Source: Emmonsiellopsis sp. PD_33 (lineage: Eukaryota; Ascomycota; Eurotiomycetes; Onygenales; Ajellomycetaceae). From it: a stretch of 64,000 bases of DNA. The stretch lies in NCBI GenBank assembly GCA_032988165.1, contig JANTQF010000005.1:1-64000 (forward strand), read 5' to 3'. The notes beneath the pieces are model-generated. The model made no database searches. It saw only the letters and a list, made by a program, of their open reading frames with translations, and had not been told where the DNA came from. Shown here piece after piece: positions 45,030 to 55,280 of this stretch. A program made the translations under genes and the position numbers. Each line of letters opens with the position of its first letter. The first letter of the stretch is position 1.

Positions 45030-46805
45030 TCATTCAGGTCGTGGGCGGAAGACGAGTGGGCAGTCATCCTGATATGAATGTTAGTTATTGATGAAGTAGA
45101 GGGGGTTATGGGGTTGATAAATCACTCACCTGGGGGAAGATTGTGGCGAAGACCTTGATATCTTCTGATATCGGGGTAGCGTGATGCTCCCAGTCCATGA
45201 GCATACTGGCCTTGCCAATCATGGCCATCAGGTTCAGCTGGGCATATGTCTGTCCGAGGCAGTAATGAGGACCAGTACCAAAGACCAAGAAGTTCTTGGC
45301 CGCCTTATCAGCCTCTCCCGAGACCCATCGGTCTGGGATGAAGGAATCGGGGTCTGGGTATGCCTCAGGGTCGTGGGTTGCGGGCCAGACCGATGGAATA
45401 ATCATGGATCCCTTGGGGAGGGTGTAAGTGGGGGTGACGGGGAAATCCTTCTTGACCATGTATGGGACCATGATCACCGGGGGGCGGTATCGGAGGGTCT
45501 CTCGGACGACAGCTCGGGTGTAAGTCAGTTGATCGAGGAGGTCCATGCTGATGGGAGCATTCCTGTCTCCGTTTCTCACTCTCAGGTTCTCCTCTCGGAC
45601 CTTGTCGAGGATCTCAGGGCGGTCTGCCATCAGCTGGAACACCCAGGTCGAGGCACTGCTAGTGGCATCTTGCGAAGCAAACAGGAAGGTGAAGATAGTC
45701 TGGGCGATTTCGTAATCGGAAAAATCGCGGAGGACGTGGGCTGGCTTGTCACCCTCCTCGATCTTCTCACCCTTGGCAAGCTTCTCGCGGTATGTGGCGG
45801 AATCAAGCATATTCTTGACCCACGCGTCCATGATACAGGTAATCTCTCCACCAGCAGCCAGGCGGACTCTGCTCTTGGCCGAGCACTTGGAAAACTCATG
45901 AAGGACCATGTCTGCAGATTTCTTCCCGTACCACGTCTTTGTAAATGGCAGGATGATAGGGAAGTTAACCAACTCGAGAGCAGCAGTGATCAGATAGTAG
46001 TCATCGGCGACCTTCTTGATAGCCTCCTCGGACATGTAGTGTCCAACAAAGGTTCGGCAGGACAGCGCGCACATTAGCTCACGGAATTGTGGCATCCATG
46101 GCTCTGGTTTGAAGTTGAGCTCCTTGGATCGTGCGAGGAACTGGTTGAAATATTTGTCATAAACCTCTTCCAGCTCGGGCATGTACATGGCCAGGGCGGA
46201 TCTGGTGAAGAGGCCGTTCAGGCCTTTCCGGTACTCGACATGTTCCTTGCCGTCCAGGAACACCCAGTTGTCCTTTCCGAGCAGCTTGTGAGCAACATCA
46301 ACCACGCACGGCTTGACGTATGCGGGCGAGTTGAAGACCTTGCGCGCCATGTCACGGGTCGAGGCAATCACGACGAACCTGATTATCTAGGTCAGCAAAT
46401 GTCATCGTTTCTTTCCGCCAGGCGGCTTGCTTACTTGTGGAAGACGGAGACGCAGCTGAGTTCACCGCTGGCCCATTTGGCCTTGTACTCGTGGAATTTG
46501 GGGTTCACAGATTCGAGGAACGGGCCCATGAAGGGGATTTTCAAGCTGGGGCCGACGATCGAACCTTTGAGCCAGATATATTTTGCTGGGAGATATTAGC
46601 GGCGTCACCAGAGAGAGAGAGAGCACTGGGATGAAAACATACCTTGATCGTAGGCGACCAGCAAGATGAAGAGAGCCAACAGGCCGGTCCATCCGGTCAT
46701 CGAGTCGAAAACAGTCTTCAACAGGCCGGCCGGATCTTGCTTGAACGCGGACGCCAGGCCGGCATCAGCCACCGGCGAGGCAAACGTCCCATTGACGTTC
46801 ACCAT
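45030..46805 (-). CDS. ERG5: C-22 sterol desaturase (cytochrome P450 CYP61)
   Basis: Introduces the C22(23) double bond in late ergosterol synthesis in the ER. Exons (complement) are 46805-46643, 46585-46435, 46378-45130 and 45068-45030, giving 533 aa. A hydrophobic anchor (LLALFILLVAYDQ) lies near residues 40-54. NWVFLDGKEHVEYRKGLNGLF is typical of CYP61 rather than CYP51. The I-helix FLFASQDATSSA, ETLRYRPP (ExxR) and the heme loop FGTGPHYCLG (Cys near 472) are intact. The final exon adds only 12 residues (DDCPLVFRPRPE), after which the length agrees with the family. Its promoter region to the right is about 1.2 kb. Confidence 0.96.
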
Positions 46806-47140
46806 GACGCTTGACGGTAACCCCGAAATGAGTATTACAGCGTGTGGTGGGTGGAATGCCGGGTTGATAGCGACGGTGAGCGGTGGTGCAAAAGGGGTTC
46901 GTTGGGAACGAGCACACCACCACGCAGCAGGGGTACCTCTTCACAACCTGGATACCCTCGAGCGCGCAAGGGAAGCAGAGAGGCGTGGGGAGTCAATGCA
47001 ACGAGAGAAGGGCGGGGTGGGGATGCGGGATGGAGGTTGGCTACACAGGCACACCAGGAGGAGGTCGGGAGAGGAGAGAAGAAGTTCGAGGTTGGCGGAG
47101 AACGCGGACTTTTTGCAAGCAGCAAAATTACAGACGCTGC

Positions 47141-47176
47141 ATTGGCCAACCACAGCGCGCGGAGCTGGCTGACTCA
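47141..47176. promoter_or_regulatory. Inverted CCAAT box plus TGACTCA site upstream of ERG5
   Basis: ATTGG (47141-47145, a CCAAT on the ERG5 strand) lies about 340 bp upstream of the ERG5 start. A perfect Gcn4/AP-1-type TGACTCA follows at 47170-47176. Both are established fungal factor sites (CCAAT-binding complex; Gcn4/CpcA or AP-1 bZIP). Use here is inference. Confidence 0.35.
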
Positions 47177-47702
47177 GCTGTTGTGGACACCCACCGCTAG
47201 TATGCCACCGGTATTGATAACAGCAATACCACTACCAGCTGGGCATGGAGCAGGTGTATCTTACGGAACGCGTACACTAGCGGACGACAGCATAGCGGCC
47301 CCTCGCCGGCTTTGTGGTGGAAGTTCGGCTTTGTCTGCCGCCGCCATTTTGAGCCGCTGTGCATCTCCCAACAATCTCGGGTTCGTCCATGTTTCTCCGC
47401 GCACTGCCTTTCGCCCAGGATGGATGGATGGCAGCTTTGTCTGGACTCCTTGAAGCCAATGTTGGTAACGGAGTCCAGTCCCAATCCCGTGCCTGGAAAG
47501 CCACACCTAACCCACCAACCAATCCTCGAGAACCCTCAGCCTGGGCATTCCTCCTGTTCCTGTTCCTGGTTGAAACTTGTCGCTGGCCGGCCTCTCACAA
47601 TCCCCTTCCCTTCCCCTTCCCCGCCCCAGCCAAGCATTTTGCTGCTAACTTCTGCGGCGTGATCCGGCTAGCTGGCTTCCGATCCCGTCTGGAAGGTGTG
47701 GT

Positions 47703-47708
47703 CACGTG
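47703..47708. promoter_or_regulatory. CACGTG E-box (bHLH/SREBP-type site)
   Basis: GGTCACGTGG at 47700-47709 contains a palindromic E-box about 0.9 kb upstream of ERG5. bHLH sterol regulators bind related sequences. The distance is large, so this is weak. Confidence 0.25.
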
Positions 47709-48005
47709 GTATCGTATTTATGGATTTGTAAGCGGATTGTCTGGGTGTACCTAGTCGCGGCTAAATCAGGGGCATATCATATCCATACAGAGGGAGGATA
47801 GGAAGATCTGGGCAGATCCATAATAAATCATAAGAGATTTTGAAGTATTTAGGTATTATTCATGCATGTCCAAGGAATTCCCAGAGGCATTCAATCGATT
47901 CTCATATCATATCTATCTATATCTCCCTCATGTCTACGGAGTATGTATATAGAAAGACTTCAATGCTGTCATACCCTCGTGAACAGACTCTACCCATAAG
48001 CAAAA

Positions 48006-49989
48006 TCACCGACCAAACCCAAACCACCCCTTCCTCCCCTCCTTCTTTGGTTCTCCAGCCGCTTCACCCTGCCCCGCCGCTGCAGCTGCAGCTCTACCGC
48101 CTGCAGCGCCCTGGTTCCCAGCCCGCGGGTAGTCGATATAGTTCCACGCGACGTCCAGGAACAATGGCTTCACCGGGATCGGCTCCATCTTGGGCGGATA
48201 CGTAACCAGCCGTGTCAGATCGACTTCGCCCGGCGGATACTCGTCTAGCCGTTCAATTAGGGGTGGTAGGAATGCGGAGTCGTTCCCTGCGTTGGATTCC
48301 TGAACCATTTCTATCTCGACTATGCCGCGGTACTGTGAGACGAGACCCTGGAGGTGGGAGCAGAGAGTCTCCGCTTGGGCGGTGGAAACGTCGAGTCGGG
48401 GAGGACCGGCGGTTTGATTGCCCGATCTGTTGCTGGCAAGGGATTTCGAGGCGAGTGCAAGGGCATGCGAGAAGAGGGCTAGTGCGTTCTTGGAGTTGGA
48501 GAGGATTGTGTGCGATCGGCCTACTGCTAGACATCTGTTCGAGGTGGAAAATTAGTACATTGACCATCTATGGTAGTATTTAGAAGTGCATACCGGAGCG
48601 CTTGGAAATAACTGCGCGTCGCGCTTAGCTCTTCCATGAAGCTGGCGTCGCCTGCAACACCTGGGAGCTCGCGGATGAAATCTACGCTTTGCAATGTTGC
48701 ATCGTAGAGTACTGTTCGTTCACGGAGCTGCGCAAGCTGTCGTCCGACGTTTTCCCTGGACTTTTGCCCTGCTCTAGGTCTCTTGGAGGTTTTCGTTGGC
48801 TCTGATCCAGCGCTGATTCCGTCATTTGCGCCGCACAGTATCCGGTTCCGGCCTACCCGCCAGCTGACAAGCGCATAGTTGACAGCTGTTCGAGTTACTT
48901 GTAGCGCCTGCATCCGCTTATCCCCTTGATCGATACCCTCGCTTGAGAGCTCGTCGATCGCCGTCTTGGTTGCATCCACGGCATCTTGGCTGGCGATGAT
49001 CACGTTGTCGTAATTCGTAGCCTTCTCACTTGCGGAAGAGGACTGGCCAGGTCCTGACAGCCAAGAAGATAGTTGGGATTCCGCTACAGAGGCAGCTGCC
49101 AATGCTTCAGATATAGAAGCATCCTCCAGCTTAACTGTGCGAGACCTCCAAGTGATATTCTCCGGCAGATTTTGAGCAATCCCATCGGCATTGTGCTTGG
49201 TCTCGGCCTTCCCCTCTGTTAAACAGTCCGGGTCGACAGACGTCACCTCTCCTCGAACACCGGTATCAGATGGGAAGTGCTTAATTGCGATAGATTCGAG
49301 GGGGGTAGTGCGAGGCAGCTTCGATTGGTAAGCCGCATACCGAAGACCTGGTTCGATGGTGCTCGACAAGAGATCTCGAAACGTTTCTCTCTTTGCCTTG
49401 GTGCCCAGCACGCCGTAGATTATTTTTGCGAGAGAGTATTGCTGTAGACACATATCCCACCGTTGCTTTTCCATCCAGAAGGCGCCAAGTAGGGATGCTA
49501 AGTAGCCTCGGGCCTCGAGGAGGTCGACGGTCGAGGCCTGGGATACAGCCCGGTCTTCGAGGACTTGAACCAGCTGCTGCGCATGGGCAGTGGCCTTGTG
49601 TAATCGAGAAATTATATGGCGTCTGGCCGAGCCGATGATGCCTTTGGTGGTCGGGTCCGAGGAGTGGACCGACTTCATATGCATGGCCGTCGCCCATGCT
49701 CGCTCGGCGCAGATAAGAATGAGAAACGCGAAGCTGCAGGAGTGGTGAAATTAGCACGGGATTTTTTGATGCATATATATCGAGGCAGAAATGCGTACTT
49801 GCTGTCTTTGGCCACATTCTCTGCGGTTACGGGGGGCTTTGCGGTGAATTTCTTGCCCCGCGGGGTAGTCTGCCCGAGCTTCTTTCGAATAGAGTGTAGT
49901 CTCCGCGACAGCTGGGCCCGATATGAGTTGTAGTCGCCGGCCAGGAGCGCCTCCTCTCTGTGAGTGACGATGAAGTCTGTAATATCCAT
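48006..49989 (-). CDS. SRP68: Signal recognition particle subunit SRP68
   Basis: Binds SRP RNA and pairs with SRP72 in co-translational targeting. Exons (complement) are 49989-49799, 49733-48594 and 48534-48006, giving 619 aa. The N-terminal RNA-binding domain begins MDITDFIVTHREEALLAGDYNSYR, with RRLHSIRKKLG and, across intron 1, LICAERAWATAMHMKS. Helical TPR-like repeats fill the middle. The C-terminal PPKMEPIPVKPLFLDVAWNYIDYP is the SRP72-binding and peptide-end signature, followed by an Ala/Gly linker and a basic tail (KKEGRKGWFGFGR). An in-frame upstream ATG at 50205 exists, but its extension is unlike the family, so 49989 is chosen. The gene is divergent from the PPR gene. Confidence 0.93.
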
Positions 49990-50544
49990 CGTTCTGGGAA
50001 AACTGTGCGGGATGTTACAACAAGAATAGCGCTCTGCCGTACCGCATCCGTTGAAGACGACCAGCTGTGCCTGCGGAGTCGTCGGCGATGATGCTGTCGA
50101 AGGTTGATGGATATTGTCGTGTGTGGTCCGGCCGGAGAAACTGTTTCGCCGACCATCGCCCAAAGCCGTCCCGAAAATATCCAAACCACCAAGCTTGCCC
50201 TCCATACTCCATACTATCTTTGCTGTGTCAATTGGGCGAGCCTTGCCGTCTTTGGGTTTCTTTCCTTGTTCTTCTAATATCTGAGCCTATACCTGCTGCT
50301 TGTTGAGCTGTTCGCGCATTTTCGAGCCGCCACTGGCCGTCGTTTCCGAGCATCTTCAATTTTTCGGCCTTTTGGCCCGGTTGAGTCCTCTTTGACTTCA
50401 CCCAGAGTTAACTGTCCACTGTTAGTTGTGCCCGATTCCGTCAACGCCCTCCCTCGCCGAACTGACTGTCAAATTTGCAGCCTGTGACATGCCTTCAGGG
50501 CTGTGACCGCGTCGGAAACGGTTTACAAAACCTCGTTCTAGGGA
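49990..50544. promoter_or_regulatory. Divergent promoter SRP68/PPR gene
   Basis: About 555 bp between divergent start codons. No specific site is assigned. Confidence 0.45.
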
Positions 50545-53500
50545 ATGTTGGAGCGCACAGCCCAACGTTTAGAAAACGCAGGAGAATGCATCCTTCGTAA
50601 TTCTAAGGGCCTCCTTCGCACCCAACGAGAGTTACATCCTGAGTTTTGGCGCCATGGTGCAGGCGACATTGATGCTCCCTTGTGGAGCTCCGACTTTCTC
50701 TCGTCATCACGATCGTTCCCCGCCATTCCCTCCGCAGCGGCCAACCCCAATTGCCGCCTGCAAAACACGCATCTGGAATTCTTATACCCTCCACAGACAC
50801 AAGCGTTCGCGCGACACTATCTCAGTACCTCCATCAACGGCCCTGTCAAGAATAGGAGGAGATTGGGGGACCGAGCTTACTCGTCCACCCAATGCGAATC
50901 GAGCCCAGCCCAGGAAGAGACTGTGTTGCAAGCACAGGCTGAATATGGAGCAGTGCACAATCCCGCAGAAACGGTCGTGAGCTACAGAGAGGACCGAAAA
51001 AGGACACGCGGGGTAGACCCTGTAGTTGAGGAAACCCTGAAAGTTTTTACAGAGAGCCACTGTACTCCGTTATGGGGCCAATACGAGTCTCTCAAACCGG
51101 CCGATAAATCGCAGTATCACTCTCGAGTCCTTGCCTACCTTTCCAACTCGTCGCATCATTTGAATCGGAAGCATTCCCTTGAGGCATTTTATCGCATTGA
51201 TGTCGAGCATCGCACCTCTGAGGATTATTTTCACGCGACCAAGGTTCTTCTTCGTGACCGAAGGCATATCGCGATGGTTCAGCAAGTTTGCAAAGAAGCC
51301 TTTTCAAGATTTAAAGGACAGAAGTGCTGGGATTTGGCATTTACAACCGCTGTGGATCAAATGTGGTGGGGTCTGGTACCCTGGTTCTGGAAAAACAAGC
51401 CTTACGCTCCAGAGGGTTCCCCGCCGTTGAACCCCCGATCTACTGGACTGGCCAACCTGAAGAGCCTTCCGGAACGTCTGATGGCTCTCGTAGAAGTATT
51501 TGAGAAGAGGAAGGACACGCCGCCATTCAATCGCGCGGCCTCTGTGATGAAGTATTTATTACTCACCGTTATCCACAGCCGAGAAATGATGAGATTCATG
51601 CCCCTTGAACAAATATTACTTTTGTTCTACCGCTTTCATCATCTCGGTTTGCTCCAGGACAACCACCTCGCCAATGCAATCTTCACGCTACAATCCCTAG
51701 ATATCGAATTGCAGACTAGTCACGCGATCCAGGTTTATTGGCAATACCGTTTGCTAATGCCCAGCACACCGCCTAGGGAATCCCTGTTACTCGGGCTTTT
51801 GAGGACTTTTTGCAAGCAACAACATGCCGAAGAAACTAATCAACTTCTGGAAGAGTATCGTTTGCTCTATGGGAAGCCTACTCGAGACGCGTATGAAATC
51901 GCGTTGATTCTGTTCTCCAGACTCGGGGACGCAAAAAGGGTGAACGATCTCTTTGAAGCCTATGTGGAGGATCATGGGAGACCGTCGGATCTTCGCATGT
52001 TGTCTAGTCTGATCAACGTTCATGCGGCGGCTGGTAATGTCTCCCAGGCGCGTGAAACGTTCATGAGGCTACGAGATGAATTCTCCCTGACCCCAAATCA
52101 GGTATGCTTTAACATTCTCATGACCGCTCACGCGAATGCTGGCGATAGAGTGGGTGCCAACTCTACTGTCCAAGAGATGATAAAGGCCGGGTTCAAGCCA
52201 ACTGCACATACGATTGGTATTTTGATGGGACTCTTTGCCAAACATGGCAGTGTTGAGGGCGTGATGGAATTTCTGCACCTTGCAAACTCGTATAACATCA
52301 AACCTAATATGAACCTGATCCATCCGGTCGTCGAAGCGCTGTGTAACCACAGAAAATATGATGCTGCAGAGAAGTTCGCTGATATGGCAATGCAACTGAA
52401 GCCAGCCGGTTCCATCACCCGCATGTGGAACATCATTCTGTTCCACTATGCGTTTTTGCCAGATATCAGTCGTATGTTGGGAATCCACAAAAAGATGAAA
52501 ATGTATGGGGTTGAATTCGACGACAAGACGCACGCAGCTACGATGCTTGCTTTTATACGTACTGGGAATCATGACGATGCCCTTGAACTTCTCCGAAAGC
52601 TTGAATCCGGCCGCCGCATTCCTGTCACCAAACTTCATTACTCTCTCCTTTTATACGGCTACTACCGAATTGCCGATCTTAACATGGTTTCTTCATTATA
52701 TAATGAATTAATCGAAAAATTCGGCAGTTCCAACCCCAGCGCCAAGCTGACCCTGCTTAAGGCCCAGATCCTAAAGGATTGGCATATTATTAAGGACGGG
52801 GCGGCTATTGGATATGGTCAAGAAGTTCGGCTGAAGAATGCAGAACAATTCCTAGAAATCGTCAGAAAGGAATTTGGTGTGAAAGATTTGGCTACGAAGG
52901 AACCACAGCCCGGGCTGCGAAAGACTTCTGTTCGACAAGCTTTACCTGGCCTGTTCTTCCAGGAACTTATTTCAGCCTATGGAGAGTACGGCGCAGTGCA
53001 GAGGCCCAAGACCCTAATCGCAAAACTCCGGTCCCAAGAAGAAGATCTTCCTCAGACCTCGAAATTCATACCTTTCACTCAACTTGCCGTCGAAATGAAA
53101 CATCATTTGAAAAGCCGAAATTTTGAGATGGTTGAAAGTACCTGGACCCGCGCATTTCAGCAGGCTGTTGACCTTGGAACACCCCCGACATTTTTCACCG
53201 ACGATGAATCTAACTCTACCAAAGACCAGGCCCAGGAAACTACCGACGATTCCTCACCTTCTCGCAGCTTTTCCCTTTCCTACTGCTTGTCCGTTCTCAT
53301 GGAGTGCTATGCGAACCAAAACCTCCTTTCCAAAATTGCCGTTGTCGTCTCCCATGTTCAGAAATCTGGGTTCGTATTAACAAGCTACAATTGGTCCACA
53401 TATATCGAACTGCTCTCAGCTTCCCGCCGATCGGAGGACCGGCTTAATGCTTTCGTTCTCTTTGAAAGACTGTTTATTCCTCATTTTACCGGATGGCGGA

Positions 53501-54741
53501 ACGTGCGGCGGAGATCTAACCCGCTCCCTAGCAATGCACCATTCACCCTAGGGCTTCTCGAAGATCCGAACCGAGATACTCCTTTGCTACGTGATGTTTT
53601 GGGCGCCAAGGGAATGCGGGCTTGGTCAAACATCGAACCAGACTACATGATACCAGGCTATCAGACAGTCGTTCGCTTGGCTGCTGCCCTAGTCGATACC
53701 AGGTCACGCGCTATCTTAGATGGGGGCGATGATATTAATGCCTTGGTCAAGGCTGCCCCGATGACTATAATCGCTCTAGGCAATATCCGAGAAACGCGAA
53801 GTGGATTTGGGCGAACGTTGGATGATGCCCGAGACCGACTAAGGTCTCGATTGTCAAGAGGTGTCATGGAGCCTATGGCTAGAACGGGTATAGTGAACGA
53901 ATCAGGCACTCAAATTGAGACTGCGGCGCCAAACGAGGATCTATATACTGATATTGAACCCCCCTCGCCAATTGAACTTATACCCATACAAGGAGGAAGC
54001 GCTGTAGATATTCAGCCCGACATGGGATTAATCGAAGCTCTCTTGGAGGAAGATGCCAAGTGGCGAGAGCAAGAGGCCGAGAGATTTGGAATGCGACAAC
54101 GCTTCCTAGCGAGATATTTGCCCAAACACGGCGTCGAGCCCCGATTCCCCGACCAACTTAGATCAAATAAAAAAGAAAGCCATCACTGGGAGAAATTACG
54201 TCGTCTGGGCCTGAGGAATCGTGCCCCCATCATTCAGCGCGGACATCTTGAACTGCCGGAGCCCAAGGAAACGGGGATGGCGACTCATGGCCGTGACTGG
54301 CGCAAGGAGGAAGCAATCTGGCGCCAGAAAGTGGCGAACGGAGAATGGGAGAATTGGATTTCCGAACAGGCACAAACTATGTGGATCGAAAACATTGGTC
54401 CTTCGCGGCGGATCAGGATTACTCAGTATTACCAGCTTGAACACCACGCGTCCAAGCTTACGAATAAGTACCGCAAGGAGTGGTTCTTCTGGTGCCGGTT
54501 TCAGATCTGGAAGAGGATGAGTCCTCGGCAACGCACGGTATGGGAACTCTACCTTTCGAGGAATAGGAGCAAACGTTGGCGTGGTCTTCGAGTGTGGCGA
54601 GGGGATCGGTCGTGGATACGCAATAAGATGGAGCAGAAGGTACAGAGGGGCGGCTATTTTTACCACGGTAAGTCTCGGCTGGACACTCTTCGAGACATGA
54701 TGCATACAGTTTATAAGTTGGCAAAGTCGAATCCGGAATGA
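50545..54741 (+). CDS. Large pentatricopeptide-repeat protein, probably mitochondrial
   Basis: A single exon of 1398 aa. PPR proteins bind organellar RNA and act in mitochondrial translation or transcript maturation. Several PPR units are visible between about residues 400 and 780, for example GDAKRVNDLFEAYVEDHGRP, GNVSQARETFMRLRDEF, GDRVGANSTVQEMIKAGFKP and DAAEKFADMAMQLKPAG, spaced close to 35 residues. The N-terminus is consistent with targeting to mitochondria but not decisive. The C-terminal ~200 residues are Trp/Arg/Lys-rich and highly basic (for example KRWRGLRVWRGDRSW). A Cya5/Pet309-like translational activator is possible, but I cannot assign an orthologue. The absence of introns over 4.2 kb stands out in this window. 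Confidence 0.87.
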   Translation: MLERTAQRLENAGECILRNSKGLLRTQRELHPEFWRHGAGDIDAPLWSSDFLSSSRSFPAIPSAAANPNCRLQNTHLEFLYPPQTQAFARHYLSTSINGPVKNRRRLGDRAYSSTQCESSPAQEETVLQAQAEYGAVHNPAETVVSYREDRKRTRGVDPVVEETLKVFTESHCTPLWGQYESLKPADKSQYHSRVLAYLSNSSHHLNRKHSLEAFYRIDVEHRTSEDYFHATKVLLRDRRHIAMVQQVCKEAFSRFKGQKCWDLAFTTAVDQMWWGLVPWFWKNKPYAPEGSPPLNPRSTGLANLKSLPERLMALVEVFEKRKDTPPFNRAASVMKYLLLTVIHSREMMRFMPLEQILLLFYRFHHLGLLQDNHLANAIFTLQSLDIELQTSHAIQVYWQYRLLMPSTPPRESLLLGLLRTFCKQQHAEETNQLLEEYRLLYGKPTRDAYEIALILFSRLGDAKRVNDLFEAYVEDHGRPSDLRMLSSLINVHAAAGNVSQARETFMRLRDEFSLTPNQVCFNILMTAHANAGDRVGANSTVQEMIKAGFKPTAHTIGILMGLFAKHGSVEGVMEFLHLANSYNIKPNMNLIHPVVEALCNHRKYDAAEKFADMAMQLKPAGSITRMWNIILFHYAFLPDISRMLGIHKKMKMYGVEFDDKTHAATMLAFIRTGNHDDALELLRKLESGRRIPVTKLHYSLLLYGYYRIADLNMVSSLYNELIEKFGSSNPSAKLTLLKAQILKDWHIIKDGAAIGYGQEVRLKNAEQFLEIVRKEFGVKDLATKEPQPGLRKTSVRQALPGLFFQELISAYGEYGAVQRPKTLIAKLRSQEEDLPQTSKFIPFTQLAVEMKHHLKSRNFEMVESTWTRAFQQAVDLGTPPTFFTDDESNSTKDQAQETTDDSSPSRSFSLSYCLSVLMECYANQNLLSKIAVVVSHVQKSGFVLTSYNWSTYIELLSASRRSEDRLNAFVLFERLFIPHFTGWRNVRRRSNPLPSNAPFTLGLLEDPNRDTPLLRDVLGAKGMRAWSNIEPDYMIPGYQTVVRLAAALVDTRSRAILDGGDDINALVKAAPMTIIALGNIRETRSGFGRTLDDARDRLRSRLSRGVMEPMARTGIVNESGTQIETAAPNEDLYTDIEPPSPIELIPIQGGSAVDIQPDMGLIEALLEEDAKWREQEAERFGMRQRFLARYLPKHGVEPRFPDQLRSNKKESHHWEKLRRLGLRNRAPIIQRGHLELPEPKETGMATHGRDWRKEEAIWRQKVANGEWENWISEQAQTMWIENIGPSRRIRITQYYQLEHHASKLTNKYRKEWFFWCRFQIWKRMSPRQRTVWELYLSRNRSKRWRGLRVWRGDRSWIRNKMEQKVQRGGYFYHGKSRLDTLRDMMHTVYKLAKSNPE

Positions 54742-55280
54742 TCCTGTGGTATGGATATCATTCTTTTTTCGGTGTGAGGTTGTGTTGTGTATTTAGAGTG
54801 TTGTATATTATTGCTATATGACTTCCCTCTTTTTAGAGCGGCTTTAGATATCATTTACATTGGAGTTAACACATGTATATATAATTTTGATTATCTTACT
54901 ACTTCTTTTCATTTTCCAATACCAAATCTGTCGAGAGTCCTACAGCCCCAGCCCCTTGTCAGTCACATGACCCAAAAGCTGCCGCCAAATACAACGCTCT
55001 GATTGGCTGTGGACCCTGAGCTAATGCGAGCACTTTAAGTCGCGTCGACGCGAAAAAAAAAGAGAAGGACGCGTCGTTTCGTGTTTCCAACCTCAAAGCT
55101 TTTTCCATCGTCTCCTCCCTCCATTGCCAGAACCAATATCGCCAGACGACATCAACTCCCGCCTTTTCTTTCTCCCGGAAATAAATCTTACTTTTATTTC
55201 TTCTTCCTCACACTGATTGCCATCTCTATTGCGGACCCGCTGGTTTCTCGTGGTTTACCAGCCACACCTCCTCAGACACC
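54742..55280. other. MCM3 promoter region
   Basis: 3' end of the PPR gene and the MCM3 promoter. It contains an inverted CCAAT box (ATTGG at 55002-55006) and the cell-cycle box cluster listed next. Confidence 0.6.
55041..55074. promoter_or_regulatory. MCB-type cell-cycle box cluster upstream of MCM3
   Basis: A perfect 12-bp palindrome CGCGTCGACGCG at 55041-55052 contains ACGCG on both strands and runs into GACGCGAAAA. A consensus MCB (ACGCGT) is at 55069-55074. They lie about 200-240 bp upstream of the MCM3 ATG. MBF/DSC1 complexes use such boxes to drive G1/S genes in fungi. Confidence 0.65.

Larger units (their letters stand above)
46806..48005. other. ERG5 upstream region
   Basis: About 1.2 kb without a convincing gene between the ERG5 start and the SRP68 stop. 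Several mutually overlapping short frames occur in the GC-rich part; none has domain character. Candidate regulatory sites are listed separately. Confidence 0.55.

Noticed and set aside
45030..46805. CYP51 (lanosterol 14-alpha-demethylase)
   Set aside because: The B-C region and I-helix motifs fit CYP61/Erg5.
46666..47754. Overlapping frames in the ERG5 upstream region
   Set aside because: Mutually overlapping on both strands with no domain or splice support.
49990..50205. Upstream in-frame extension of SRP68
   Set aside because: The family begins at MDIT; the extension is unlike homologues and overlaps the divergent promoter.
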